Program-made: the position numbers and the translations under genes
Source of the DNA: Embiotoca jacksoni
Lineage: Eukaryota > Chordata > Actinopteri > Embiotocidae
DNA length: 64,000 bases
Direction of reading: 5' to 3'
NCBI GenBank assembly: GCA_022577435.1
Contig: JAKOON010000020.1
Coordinates: 9,825,324 to 9,889,323 of the forward strand
The notes under the pieces: model-generated
Told to the model about the DNA's origin: nothing
Database searches by the model: none
What the model saw: the letters and a program-made list of their open reading frames with translations, nothing else
Part shown: positions 1 to 11,724 of the stretch, piece after piece
Position numbering within the stretch: position 1 is the first letter of the stretch
Layout: the number at the start of each line of letters is the position of its first letter

Positions 1-2246
1 GGATTGATGGCAGCAACATCTGAAAAGTCATCCATTTTCTCTCACAACAAGCATTAACGGAACTGCTCCCAGAAGAGGGAACTTGCTGTCAAAAATACTT
101 ATGTGCCAATATATTTATGGCACTTATGGCAGTATATTTCTCCTGGGAAGGATGAATAGTGTGAACATTCAAACTTGCATTTGTATTCAGTGCTGAATGT
201 ATAATTGCCATTCAGTTTCTGAAGAGACCTCCAGACACCATTGTGTCCTTGAATTTGGAACTCACATGTGAGACTCTGCAACATCCACCTACAGGATTAT
301 TATGTTTTTGATGAACAGGCCATGTGGGCGCAGTCCAAACTCAAGGGCACAGCCCATCTATCTGCCATCTGTCAGCGACTTGTCATCTGGCTTTAGTAAT
401 TACACGAGCGTAAATACAGCCAGGAGACTGCAGTTTGACAGCTGAATGAGATCTATGAGATCTTATGTGGAGTACATTTGTGTGACTCAGAGTTAAGATA
501 AATACAGAACAAACAACAACAAAACCCTTCAGGTCTCTGACATTTCCTTTCAGGAAGTGGCCTCAGCTTTTAGAGGCTGACTTGGAAGTGATGCATGTCT
601 CTTAAATCCAGCTCACTCTTCAACGTGACTCGTTGTTCAGGGGATGACCTCTAGCGAAGGTAGAGATTCAGGACAAAGACTGAGGCTATATAGGCACTGT
701 GTAGGTAAATATATGTGCTGATGAATGTGTGTTTTAGTGAAAATAATTGTTTAACTCTATTTGATGTATTTTTCTTTCTATTTGAAATCATTTCCAGCAG
801 ATTTCTTTCATTTTCTGTCTTTGGTGCATGCAGGTCATGACGTCAAGGCAATACAGCAGAAGAAAACGGTTATGAATTGATTCATTTTCTTAAATTTGTA
901 ATCATCCAGTGTGAATTGACTTTACCATGTCACAGCATTTGCAGAGGTTGTCTAACAATGCAGAAAGAATAATCCTGATACCGCAGTGGTAATTCTCCAG
1001 GACAAAGGGGAGAGTTTTTTTTAAATTTTTTATTTTTTAACAATACTATCTAAAATTTTCCTGTTCATCTTTTTTGAAAGAAAAGTTTGTTCCTTTCCAC
1101 CGTCAAATTGTCCCTACTTCTCAATCCATCGGCGAGAAAAAAACACGACTCCTTTCGAGAGGCATTTACTGCTTTCACAAGGCAACCAAATAGTGAGACG
1201 GCCAGGGAGAAAAAAAAGCAGAAGAGAGGACAGTTTTATGCATGAACATCTTTGACTGGATAACCTATGGGAAACAATTTGCGGAAGCAATAAAAAATGG
1301 CCTATAAAGCAGGTTAGGGAGATCAAGAAAACAGACATTTGACTCTGAGCCTCAGCAGGAGGTAAAACACCTTAAATCTTCCATCCTGAGCACTCCACTT
1401 TAGACTCCAGATAGATTCTATCTCCATGCGTCGGCAGTAGTAAAAGATTAAAGTTGTCTGCGCGCAGTGTGGCTCAGCTCACGGTGGTCCGGCTTCACAG
1501 ACCTCAGAGACACAGAAGAAGACTTATTCCTCTTCCTTGGACAAAGAAGGCCTCACAGTGGGAGCTCTGTGTATACTATTGATTAGCCCACACCAGTGTG
1601 GGTCTTTTTAAAAGAGCAAAATTAATTGGCTCGAGTCTGTAAAGATTTGTCTCTCGAAAAAGCTGCAAAACATCACTTAAAACTACAGTGATTTAGGGGA
1701 TTTCTTTGTCATAATTAATTACGCATTCAATTGTAACGACATTACTGTCTTCTACTGTGATTTATGGAGTCAGGCAAATAACCTTGATGTGTTTGTATCG
1801 AAGGTATCAGTTTTTTTAAGGTGAAAAAAATCTGTCGCATTCACTGACACATTTGAGCGCTGACTGATCGAGCGTGTTTACCAGTGCCGAGGCCTCTGGG
1901 AAAATTTAAGACGCGAGACTCTATACGTTTGATGGTGACTGACAGGTGAGCGCCACACCTTCCTGCCCCTGAGGCTCTGGTCTTTATGGTGCAGATAAAC
2001 AGAAAAAGGCTTTAACTTTCTGTTAAAGTTAAATTGACTTCAGTTTTAGCATATATTTTACCACTGTCTTGCCATCTTTGAGTCTTTTTGCTGTCTATTT
2101 GCACCACCTTGACTGATAACCATTAGCGACCCATCGATTGTTAGTGTATGCAATGCGTCAGAGAGTACAGCTTAATGCGAGAGCAATTTTCCAACCTTTC
2201 TGTTCAATAGCGACGCAAAAAAAACTTTAAGCTACTGCAGGAACTT
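1..2246. other. Non-coding DNA, no gene seen
   Basis: No open frame here resembles a known protein and no RNA gene is visible. Small features only: an A/T homopolymer-rich patch around 1013-1042 and a 7-bp perfect hairpin (CTTTAAC/GTTAAAG, 5-nt loop) at 2010-2028. Otherwise it looks like single-copy AT-leaning sequence. Confidence 0.7.
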
Positions 2247-2272
2247 AAAAAAAAAAAAAAAAAAAAAAAAAA
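2247..2272 (+). repeat. Poly(A) tract, 26 nt
   Basis: An uninterrupted run of A. No recognisable retroposon body lies upstream, so it cannot be called a retroposon tail with confidence. Confidence 0.95.
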
Positions 2273-2837
2273 GGTCTAACAAATTCAGAGAATTTGTGGT
2301 GCACATTGGGATACTCCTCTGTTGTCCTTTATGTGTACAGAACTAGGCTCAATATATCAGCCGTGTCTGGTGGTGACAGAAGCTTTTTTTGGTCGTTTAT
2401 GTGTACCGAATAGTCACAAAAACTAAAATGTAACCCTGAAATTGTTTTAAGTGGTATACTACTCAAACTCTATTTTGCTCTCCCAGCATCTGCCAGGCAG
2501 ACTGGATCAGCTGCAGTTCTAAACAATTCAAACCTGTTTTCCCAACTGTGGCCCCAGCTATCATCTTCTAATCCCTTCATACACAAATCCTAAACTAAAC
2601 GACTTATCATAACACCAATTCCTTCAACATTCTCACCTTGTATCTTTGCTCCAGTTTACCCCACCAATGACTGACTTGAACCTTCATGTGTCTTTCCAAA
2701 TTGCATTTTGTATCGTTCCCTCGGAGTAGAAATGAACACTGACGTGCGTCCCCTGACACACCACCTTGTTTCATACTCACGCTTATGTATTCTTTAAAGC
2801 GCTCAAACTCCAATAAACAATCGCAGACTCATTAGTT
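2273..2837. other. Non-coding DNA, no gene seen
   Basis: Unremarkable sequence. The minus-strand open frame at 2607-2813 has no recognisable domain and no splice context. Confidence 0.6.
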
Positions 2838-2980
2838 GCTCAACTCTTTCTTTCACCTCCAGATACGCCTCCTTACTTTCTCCTCCCTCGTCTCTCCGTC
2901 TCCTTGACTTCACCCTCTATTCCTCCCCTCCTCGCCCTCTGTGGTTCCCACCTCTCTTGCCCTTCTCCTCTTCCACACCA
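2838..2980 (+). repeat. Pyrimidine-rich low-complexity tract
   Basis: The plus strand is dominated by C and T (many CTCC, TCTCC and CCTCCT runs) with few purines for about 140 bp. It is low complexity and not a perfect tandem repeat. A small open frame begins inside it (2957-3178) but looks compositional rather than coding. Confidence 0.7.
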
Positions 2981-3735
2981 ATCACTCTTGAGTACTCAAC
3001 ATTTACCTACTCTCACTTCTCCTCTGTCCTTCTGCACTTGTTTACCAGTGAGTGCCGATTGCTGACACAGCAGCCCTGCTGTCTCCACACCTGCATTTTG
3101 AGCTGTGCAAGGCTAAGGGCAACAGGCAAGGGAAACGCTTTAAGTCTTAACCTCAATCTGATGGAGCTTTTTCCTTAGGCAGCTTTTTTTTTACTGCTGT
3201 TGTGTATCTGTTGCATTACTTATCTTGCCAATTGCATGAGCCCTTGATGGAAGGGCAACGGGTCAAACTCATAAACCCTGTCTGAACTGCAAATAGAAAC
3301 CTGTGATCAACAGAGTGTAATGAATTTGAAATGGCTTATTTGGAACTTTTCCCCCCTCTGACAAATAGGCCTTTTATGATGTTGCAGTGCCAGGTTGTTT
3401 TCCTCATTTATCACTTAAGTTAAAAATGATGAGACACTACATAAAAACAAGTTGAGAAAAAACATTGTAGTGAATGGAGATACATTTTAAGCCTCGCTAG
3501 GTGCATGGCTCTGGGGATGGCAATGTTATTCAGTCATTTGATTTGTTTTGGCTAAGCATGGCTTTTGAATTCAATTCTTAATCACCAGAAACATCAGCAA
3601 TCCTTCTCAAAATGATTGGGACTTCAGATAAAAACGCTATTCGGTAAATTCTGTATGTGTGTTTGAGTGCCATAAGTTCTAAGTGCGATAATGCAACCCC
3701 GCATCACACCAGAGCATCTAATACACCTGTCAGTC
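2981..3735. other. Non-coding DNA, no gene seen
   Basis: Unique-looking sequence up to the target duplication of the hAT insertion at 3736. Only short homopolymers were noted (T9 near 3184). Confidence 0.6.
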
Positions 3736-3743
3736 CACTAGAG

Positions 3744-4259
3744 CAGGGGTGTCAAACATACGGCCCGCGGGCCGGATCCGGCCCGCCAGGGGGTCCAGCT
3801 CAGCCCGCCGGATGACTTTGCTAAATGTGAAAATTACAGAAAGACATAAATTCCATTTCTATGAGAATATGGAGGTTTATGAGTACAAACATTTTGTAAT
3901 TTTATTTTTAATCGATCCAGTAATTGCTTCAAAAACAGCGTAAATGCGATTTCTGCTCCGGAGGCAGCAGCGCTCATTGCCACAGGCAGCAGCGCTCGCT
4001 GCTCGGGAATCTGCAGAGGAGAGCCCAGGCAGATAAACAGTGGGCTGATGTCTGAGTTTTTGGTCTTTATGTTTCTAGTTTATTGTAGAAAGACCTTAAA
4101 ATAGGATTTATCATCCAAAAACCTTCACCAATGATTTAAACATAGAGAAATATTGTCGTTATGAATGCGTTATTATGCTATGAATTTACTGGTCTGGCCC
4201 ACTTGAGGTGAAAGTGGGCAGTATGTGGCCCCTTAACTAAAATGAGTTTGACACCCCTG
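3744..4259. mobile_element. Complete non-autonomous hAT transposon (516 bp)
   Basis: The left end reads CAGGGGTGTCAAAC. The right end reads GTTTGACACCCCTG, its exact inverse complement over 14 bp. The element is flanked by 8-bp target duplications, CACTAGAG (3736-3743) and CACTGGAG (4260-4267), identical at 7 of 8 positions. An 8-bp duplication and CAGGGG-type terminal repeats are hallmarks of the hAT superfamily, and this terminus is common in fish genomes. The interior has no transposase frame, so the copy would need a transposase in trans. It has a GC-rich left arm and an internal duplication of a GCAGCAGCGCTC motif near 3965-4000. The open frame at 3749-3943 lies wholly inside and is not a gene. 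Confidence 0.87.
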
Positions 4260-6046
4260 CACTGGAGGATACCGGTTCAGCTTCACGTTTTGCTTCACCT
4301 AGGCATGATAAGCAAGCTGCCTTAGGTTTCAGCATCGAAAACGAAGCGGTTAGGCTCAGGACAAGATCTTGGTTCGGTTGAAAGTAGGTACTTTTACGCA
4401 AGTAACATTACATGCGTCACAAAAGTTACTTAATGTAAGTTACGCAAGTTAATTACGGTACATTATGTAACTAACCCACTTCAAACAAATCCATGTTGGC
4501 TTTTGCTTTCTCACGGACTCAGGCACGCGGGCTCCCCGGTGAAAGTCCGGGGTGCCACGTCAGACATGCGTGTTCTTTTTTTTTAACGCCTTGGCAAGGC
4601 AAAACGTGACACTGACACGTTTTCCTCTCACGGACAAGGCTGGATAATGCACTGGCTTCACAATACATTTCAGGGATGGACGGATTTCTCTGCAGTTTCC
4701 GTTGGCCTCTGCACAAACAAAACACCCAGCCAACCCTCCCCTGAACAAAATGGACACAGACTAATCACAAGAAAACAAAAGGGCCTACAGTGATTGTCTC
4801 CAAACAAAACAAGCCAGTTAAGAAGCAGACCACTGTAAGAAGAGAGGCTTTAGCTCTGGGCCAAGAAGAGTGCCATAACTGCAAGCACAAAAGTAACAAT
4901 AACAACAACCACAGCCCTTGAGAGCCCTCTTCTTTCCTGAATTATTTATGAACCCAATACAGTGAAAATAAATATTTATATAGCTTATATTGAAAGATTT
5001 AACAATGAAATGGTGTGGAGGGGCTGAAGAAGGAAAAAAGCCTTCTGTGCCTGTCCAATAGCTACAGAACTTTAGGGAGTTCGGTGTTTGGTGGAGAGTA
5101 TAACAACAACAAGCACACCTTGTGCCTTTAGTGCCTTTAGTGGTAAGTTGTGTTTTGATCTCAAGAACAGATGCACAGATGGCCTATGTATGAATTTAAA
5201 GTATAAGTTTTGAAACTTTAGTGAGGTGAAACTTCTGTTTACTCCCGAAAAAGAAACACAGTTAAGGTATTTTTTTTTTCCAATAAAAATATTAGGAATG
5301 TATCTGCGACTTTCAGCAGAGTAGATTTTGATGAGTTATTTCCCATCTCTGACCACTGCTATCTCTATCACTGTGCTTGTTTAAATCAATGCCGCAAATC
5401 ATGGCTGTCAGCTGCGTGCTGGAGAAAATTAATCTTTCTAATTGAATGAACATGTTGACTTGACTGTAGTCATTAAATCCCCCCAAACACTATATCTTTG
5501 TTTAGGTTTTTATAGACTTTTATAGACTTCAACATCCTGCTGCTGTGTGCGCAGAAAGCGTTTTGGATGGACAGCCAAGCTGCGACCGGCAGCTCGGGGT
5601 AATGAATTCTATTAAATCAATCCCTCTCTCTTATTAAGACCACATTAAAAGAGGCCAAAATCTGGAGCAAAGTACACAGAAAGGAGGAAAAACAAACCAC
5701 TCAACACAGAATGGTTCAGTCCCCTTTTTTTATTTTGTGGAGAACTCGAAACAGGCTGCTCTTTTATTGGCTGTCAGCTCCCACCCCACTGCAGCAGGCA
5801 AACAGAGAGATGAAAAGAAGGGACGAGAGGGGGACATTTTTGTATTGAGGAGTTAGAGAGGCTCATCCGGACGTCCTGGGTGAAGCATGAGAAAGGGAGA
5901 GCGAGACAGGAAGATGGCGAGAGACGAGAAGAGGGACAGACGGACAGAGAGAGACAGTGTGTGTTAAGTGTGGGTGGTTTCGAATGTGTATACATTTCAG
6001 TGGGAAGGTTTTTGTTGCACATGTATGGGGAGGTTCTTTAAGTATG

Positions 6047-6050
<4 letters not shown>
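4260..6050. other. Non-coding DNA with minor repeats
   Basis: No gene is recognised. It holds a TAAC-rich stretch (4385-4480, listed separately), a short GC hairpin CCCCGG/CCGGGG at about 4533-4552, and a 10-bp tandem doublet (GTGCCTTTAG type) at about 5121-5142. A second 10-bp doublet, TTTATAGACT, lies around 5507-5530. Confidence 0.6.
4385..4480. repeat. TAAC/GTTAC-rich degenerate repeat fragment
   Basis: Two imperfect copies of a unit beginning TTACGCAAGT occur about 47 bp apart, interspersed with GTTAC/GTAAC words. The style resembles the TAAC-rich termini of a dispersed fish repeat also suspected at 11725-11905 and 19447-19530. The boundaries are not definable by eye. Confidence 0.35.

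Positions 6051-6118
<68 letters not shown>
6051..6118 (+). repeat. (TG)n microsatellite, about 34 units
   Basis: Uninterrupted alternating T and G for 68 bp. Open frames across it are artefacts encoding Val-Cys repeats. Confidence 0.98.
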
Positions 6119-6120
<2 letters not shown>

Positions 6121-6524
6121 GCAATCTTCAGAGTGCGTGTGTTTACAAATGAGTCTCGGGAGGCAGCAGTTGGAACACTAAGCAGACCTGCTATCGTCAG
6201 TTTTCACCCAAAGGCTGCCAAGAAATTTTAAATGATAGCCCGTCTCTGTCCAACATTTCCCAGATTAGATATGAAAGACAATAAAAAGCGTCACGTTTAA
6301 TGTCTTCGGACACGTGTGTGCGCCGCGAAAAACACCGGGTTTGTGGGGATTTTGGCTGCGTCGGCAAGGTTGTGATTTCAGACTTTCTCATACTTTTTCT
6401 CAGCAACTCACTTCACACTTTTTAAGGAGGCGAGTAAGTGGGTGGTCAGCGCCAGAAACCTGTCATGCTTGAAGCATGCCGAGCCGCTTTCTGCTGTTTG
6501 ACAAGAAAATGCCCAGCTTCCATG
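6119..6524. other. Non-coding DNA, no gene seen
   Basis: Nothing recognised between the TG array and the poly(T) pair. Confidence 0.6.
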
Positions 6525-6609
6525 TTTTTTTTTTTTTTTTTTTTTGGTTTCACTTGAAGCCGATTCAAAAGCAATCAAACTGAATGCAATGTTTTTTTTT
6601 TTTTTTTTT
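6525..6609 (+). repeat. Two poly(T) tracts 46 nt apart
   Basis: T21 lies at 6525-6545 and T18 at 6592-6609. On the minus strand these are A tracts that could be old retroposon tails, but no body is recognisable next to either. Confidence 0.9.
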
Positions 6610-6832
6610 CCTTCCTGCTTACAACTGTTTCTGTGTATAATTAACTCGCGCTTCACTCACTCTCTATTTCTCCACTTTATTTTCACAAGCACTGCTGTGC
6701 ATTTCAGAGTCAGTCGTCAGCCCACGGCTGACACGTCCCCATATGTTGGTGCAAATACAGATGCTTTAATTTTCTCTAGTCGGGTTGCGTTTATTTGAAC
6801 AGTGACACTGCTAGAAACAAGGAAAACACCGC

Positions 6833-6878
6833 CAGTTCAGTAGTTGATACATTTGCAGTTCAGTAGTTGATACATTTG
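6833..6878 (+). repeat. Perfect 23-bp tandem duplication
   Basis: The 23-bp unit at 6833-6855 is repeated without any mismatch at 6856-6878. It starts CAGTTCAGTAG and ends ATACATTTG. Complete identity in otherwise diverged non-coding DNA suggests a recent duplication, for example by replication slippage. Confidence 0.97.
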
Positions 6879-8525
6879 CGTCCACAAAGGTGGTTTGTCA
6901 GTCTTATCTTACAGGAAACATGAAAACACCTTCAGTACTGCACACGAGTGGATTCGCAGTTTATTTCTTCTGTTTTATTTTGTCTCGGCACTGATACAAA
7001 ACAATGCTTTTCTTGTAATCACAAGCAGGTTGACATGTTTTTCCTTTGCCAGCTGCTCACATTTATTGAAACCTACAGGTTTTAGTGCAGTTTGAAACAA
7101 GGATATATTAAATGTCTCCTAGAATTGTAATTGTATGTGATTCAAAACCATTCCTCCTTTGTATCCCTTCATTTCCACTTTGTTTCCTTCCCTTGCAGTT
7201 CATCCTCCACCTTTCCCTTCTGTCATTACAAAATGGCTGCCAGAGGAGATTGCAGGTGAAGCATCTCTCTACTGACTCACTGACTTTCTTTTGCTCCTTG
7301 TTTCTAATAAAAGCTGGATGAGACTGAGCCACAGTTCAGCGCCAAATCGCTTCATTGATCTTCTCCTCTGCGAGCCTTCGATTCGATCCACGTATTACCT
7401 GCAGAGTGTGTCTTCTATCTCAGTTACGTTGCGCCTTGATCCTGGCTTTCCATATTACTTTTAGACATATGGTGGGCCTGTGTGTGCTCGGCTCCACAGA
7501 TGGCCGGGGATAGTCATTCCTTTCGGTTGCAAAGATTGAGTAATCAGGCTTACAAGGCAGCCACGAAGAATGAGACAACAAAGACTGTCCCTGTTCGGTT
7601 CAATTACCTTTCACCCATGTTTTGTCTCGGCGTATCCCTTAAAACGATTCTGATATCCTCCATATATTTCTGCTCTCCCCACCATCTCCCACACGTTGGT
7701 AGCCTCTTTCACACAGTAGCCCTCCACGCCCCAGATGCCATTTGATGTTGGACCCCGAACAGCCGCCTCTCTGTTTCTGTCGCTTTCTTTAAAAATTCAC
7801 TCGCTCTATTTATTTATTTCATTCCAGCCGAGGTTCACTCATCGCCAGCCTGTCTGAGCTTGTCCCCTCTCTGCCCTTTTTCTTGATAACGGGAGCCTGC
7901 TCTGGTCCATCACCACCTCCCACTCAGCCACGGTTCAGGCCCGTGTGATTGACATGGACCGCTCTAACTTCCCAAATGCTCTCCGATCCCCCCTCTATGG
8001 TCTCACCCGAATCCTCTGTGCCTCTCTTCCTTCCCACAGTCGGCTGCTGCCATCTTTCCCAGCCTATGACCTCCTTCTGTCCAGTAACGGTTGACCGTCA
8101 TCTGCAGGACTTTAATAAGATGAATTCTAGTAACTCAATAAAAATCTTCCACTTGTTGCATCTTCACAAAAATCTTTTAAGTTGCTGCTGAAGTTATGGG
8201 ACAGGATCTTTAAACCATAAGGCCACAAAAAAAAAAACTCTTTGGTCGGGCCTCTTTTTGATGTCATGTTATCAAACACTTCTACATTTCTGCTTTCTTA
8301 TCAACTCAGCATGATAACAGCTCTCCTCTCTTTGGATACAGATCTTTCAGATGTGTTGTACTGAAGCAAACAACCTTCAATTGAACAAAGGCTGTTTAAT
8401 CTTTCACAAGAGTTTAATAGAAGCTTAACAGTGTGGAGAGGAGTATAGAGATATCAAGCCATACATCTTTGTTATAGTATAGATTAAGAGCTCACCATAG
8501 TAATACTTATTATGTCATTGTTGTG
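6879..8525. other. Non-coding DNA, no gene seen
   Basis: Moderately pyrimidine-rich on the plus strand between about 7140 and 8090. Small open frames (7482-7745, 7949-8191) show no known domain. A short TATT repeat occurs near 7807-7818. Confidence 0.6.
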
Positions 8526-8529
8526 TCAA

Positions 8530-8874
8530 AGGACCAGTGCGTAGGATTTAGGGGGATCTATAGGGAGAAATGGAATATGATATTGATCATATTGATTGTC
8601 TTTTCATTAGCAGAAAAGCAGCGCAGATTAAGATGGTTGTGTTTTTGTTAACTTCTTCATAGGGAGCCGGTCCTCTTCCATGGAGCACGCCATTTGCACC
8701 ACCATGTTTCTACAGTAGCCTATAAGGGACAAAACAAACATTCACTCCAGAGAGGGACCTTTGTGTTTTTTGGGAGATTGTCTTGCGTATTTAGAAGGTG
8801 AGGGGAGGATTATTCAGTTAAGTGCGAACTACATCCTCACCACTAGATGCCAGTAAATCCTACAAACTGCTCTT
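8530..8874. mobile_element. TTAA-type MITE, about 345 bp
   Basis: The ends form imperfect inverted repeats: left AGGACCAGTGCGTAGGATTT, and the right end read on the minus strand AGAGCAGTTTGTAGGATTTA. The flanks are TCAA (8526-8529) and TTAA (8875-8878), compatible with a TTAA target duplication carrying one substitution. I recognise AAGGACCAGTGTGTAGGATTT as the terminus of a very abundant percomorph MITE. Its TTAA preference suggests piggyBac-type mobilisation, which is inference. The interior is non-coding and includes CCATGTTTCTACAGTAG, also typical of that family. Confidence 0.72.
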
Positions 8875-8878
8875 TTAA

Positions 8879-11334
8879 TAAATCTTGTAAATAAATCTAA
8901 ACGACTAATACTTTGCCTACTCCAGCCTGTTCGGCACCATTAACAACTTCGCCAACCGTTACTAATTCATTGCTACTGTAGGTTTCATATCCTTTCATTT
9001 TTTTAAAAAAAATGGTTGATTTTATAAAACAACTAGATACTGTAGTTAAAACATAAAATTACACGTGTAAATTATGCATTTTTTCAGCAATGGATTAACG
9101 CAAATATGATAAGTTAGTGTCAATGTCCAGTAGCAGGATGGTGTTTAAACTACTGCATGAAAAAAACAGGTCAGTCTGTGCAATGGTGTGGATTCCAGGT
9201 GTGTTTTTAATAGTTTTAAGATGAAAATGGAGGACTGGCAAAGAAAAGAAAAAAACAGCAGTCATCAATTTGACCAATTAGGATTCGTTCTTTGTTTTGT
9301 TTTTGTTAGAATTTGTTGAAAATAACAAAAAACATACTGTCTCACTGGACCATCGAATGTGATTTATGTACAGAAAATGTTCCAGAAATGCTACATTTGA
9401 AAAAGAAAATCCTCCACAACCGAGAAAGTACACGTCCACCGTTCCTCTATATTTGTAAGCTTACTGTCTTACTGTTTTTAGTGCTGCTCAGCTGCAACAT
9501 ACCCACACACTTAAATTGTTTCCTCTCTTTCCCAAACCTTGGGTTGATCCCTTGGCCTGTTGGCTGCACTGTGAGTGATGTGTTTACGGGGAGGGTTTTG
9601 GCCCAAAGCACTACAGAACACAGATATTAATTCCACTGACGGCTTTATCTGCTTTGGGACTCCATGTGTGCACATGTGTGCGTCTCTCGTGTGTCTCAGG
9701 TTCGTGAGTGTGCGCGCGCGCACGTGTACCAGCACTTCATCGCAGTCTGTGTTGCCATCTATCTTTCACCTTGCAACCGACAAAACACACTACCCGTCTC
9801 CATTAAATATCTATCTCGTGCCGATTGTCCACCTGTGCTGTGCTCGTATAATGTGCATTTGTAGGCGGCCTGAGATCATTTCGGTGATGGCCGGCCATTC
9901 CACGTAGATCAGCAGTGACAAGAGTAATCTGTCTGTATGGCAGCAGCTCCCACGGTGCACTGCACTGCACCCCATCTACAGTCCGTGGGCCCGTCAGTAG
10001 CAGAGGCTGCAATACCAACAGAGCATAGCCAAGATGGTTTCATTTCATGTTTCTTCCATGATAGACTTCTAATGACAGAACTCTGCAGTTTTGGAGACTT
10101 TTTGACCTCTGATAAAAAAAAGTAGCCACGGCAGATGTGGAAATACACGTTGTTATATTCAATTTGAGATGGAGTGCCATGGGTAAATAAAAGCAGTGGA
10201 TTGGTTGATACCGTTCCATCACCGTGGAAGTGAATGCCTGCAGTCATCACTGAAGGAGAATCCCATTTTCGAAATGTCCCGACAGATTGCTGATTGAGTT
10301 GTTTGGCCATCGAAGATGGCACCACTTATGATATAAACTGTTTGAGTGCTCCCCTCCCTCCACTCCCTCACAAGCATTTCATATGCTGTCTGCTTTTGCT
10401 ACCCTGTTGGGGTCCATGTCCCTTGGCTAAATATTTCATTTCGTTTCAGATGACAGTGCCCATGCAGCCCAGGCTTTGAACAGTTTGCAGTGTGTATCGT
10501 CTTACCCATAATGCAAAGAATATGTGGCGATGAAAACAGCGTTTCAGTTGTTTTGTCTGGGGAAGAAGAAAACAGGAAAACACAAAAGCATAAAGGGATA
10601 CGCACATATCCGTACACTGCCAAACCCACCACCGCCCTGTTACACACCGCTCCCAACAAAGCTATCTGCCGACACTCGGGAACGATAATGTTTCTCATTC
10701 ATTTCGGAGCTTTAGATCAGAGGAGACAGCTGCTCTCCTCCTAAACATTTTTGATATTGAAAAGTCGGAAAGGTCACAGATTCCTCTCTGCGCTGGTTGT
10801 CATCTCTGAGCTCCGATCATTATTCAGCATCTTTCTTTCCTACAGATGACTTTCTCTTAACGCCCGGGGACGTAAAAACAACCTCACAAGCACAGTTTGC
10901 TCTGATGGCAAAAAAATTATCTCACAGGTTGAGTCAAACTTCAGCAGACAGAAACGCAAAGCCGCAGAGTTTCTGACTCGTTTTCCACTTATACAGATGT
11001 CTGCAACAAAGCTCTGTTAACTGATGTATCAACTGCATGTGAATCACCATGTACTCCATGTTCACCATTGTACTCTATAGTGCAATAATTGCTCAGTTGC
11101 TCACCAGAAAAAATGTTCCCTGGGCATTAAAGTTCAGTTAAATGTGTTACTGATTGATTTATCGATTGTTAAACCTTTAGTAAAGTTTTATAGATTCGTG
11201 AAAAATTACATTAACACTCTAAAATATCCTTTGTCAGGATAACTTCTGTCGTTTTAATAAGCTCTTTAATTCTTCACACGGGACGGCCCTTTCAATGGCA
11301 CATCTGTAATTTAAAACATTTTCTTTAGATCCAG
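8879..11334. other. Non-coding DNA with two structural motifs
   Basis: No gene is recognised. An A/T palindrome (CATTTTTTT followed directly by AAAAAAAATG) lies at 8996-9014, and a Z-DNA-type tract is listed separately. The overlapping open frames on both strands at 9313-10325 lack recognisable domains and convincing splice sites. Confidence 0.6.
9708..9729. other. 22-bp alternating purine-pyrimidine (Z-DNA type) tract
   Basis: A perfect purine-pyrimidine alternation includes an unbroken run of CG steps and then CACGTG (9721-9726), the palindromic E-box core. Such CG-rich alternation is the classic Z-forming sequence. Several shorter TGTG and GTGC runs precede it from 9664. Confidence 0.8.
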
Positions 11335-11351
11335 AAAAAAAAAAAAAAAAA
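11335..11351 (+). repeat. Poly(A) tract, 17 nt
   Basis: A simple A run just upstream of the CpG-dense patch. Confidence 0.9.
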
Positions 11352-11436
11352 CATAAAGCAGTTTCAAAAAATTTGGGCTTTATTTTTGTAATGGTCTCTG
11401 GGCCTTGTCTGTTCATCCTCCGTCACCCTGCCCATT

Positions 11437-11705
11437 GCTTCCATGTCGGTCTCGTGCGGCTGCGGTCAGCCGTCTATAGCCTGGGTGTCACTCCTTACTA
11501 GGCAACTCTACGCGCCCCCCTCCGTCCCCCTCCCACCGCTGACGGATTTGACGTCGGGGTGCGTGCAAGTGCATGGTCCCCGTACAAATGGCACTTCGTC
11601 CCAGCAGACCATTTGGTCCCTTAACTTCGACACTGGGCAGCGCGGCTTCGTCCCGGTGATTCCCCATGCACCTTCGGGTTCCCAACTCTCCTCCTCTTGA
11701 ACGGA
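11437..11705. promoter_or_regulatory. Small CpG-dense island (candidate)
   Basis: Roughly twenty or more CG dinucleotides fall in about 270 bp, in clear contrast with the CpG-poor sequence on both sides. The patch is also GC-rich, with TCCCC and CCCAC runs. No TATA box, recognised exon or known protein frame was found. The open frames on both strands (11443-11700 plus, 11488-11685 minus) read as nondescript. It may be an unmethylated regulatory island, or a young unrecognised mobile element whose CpGs have not yet decayed. A repeat-like sequence begins about 20 bp downstream. Confidence 0.35.
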
Positions 11706-11724
11706 GCAGGCAGGGAATTAGGTA

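Noticed and set aside
5957..6231. Cys-Val repeat open frames
   Set aside because: Direct translation of the TG microsatellite; the same applies to frames over the arrays at 12288, 21500, 44516 and 54336.
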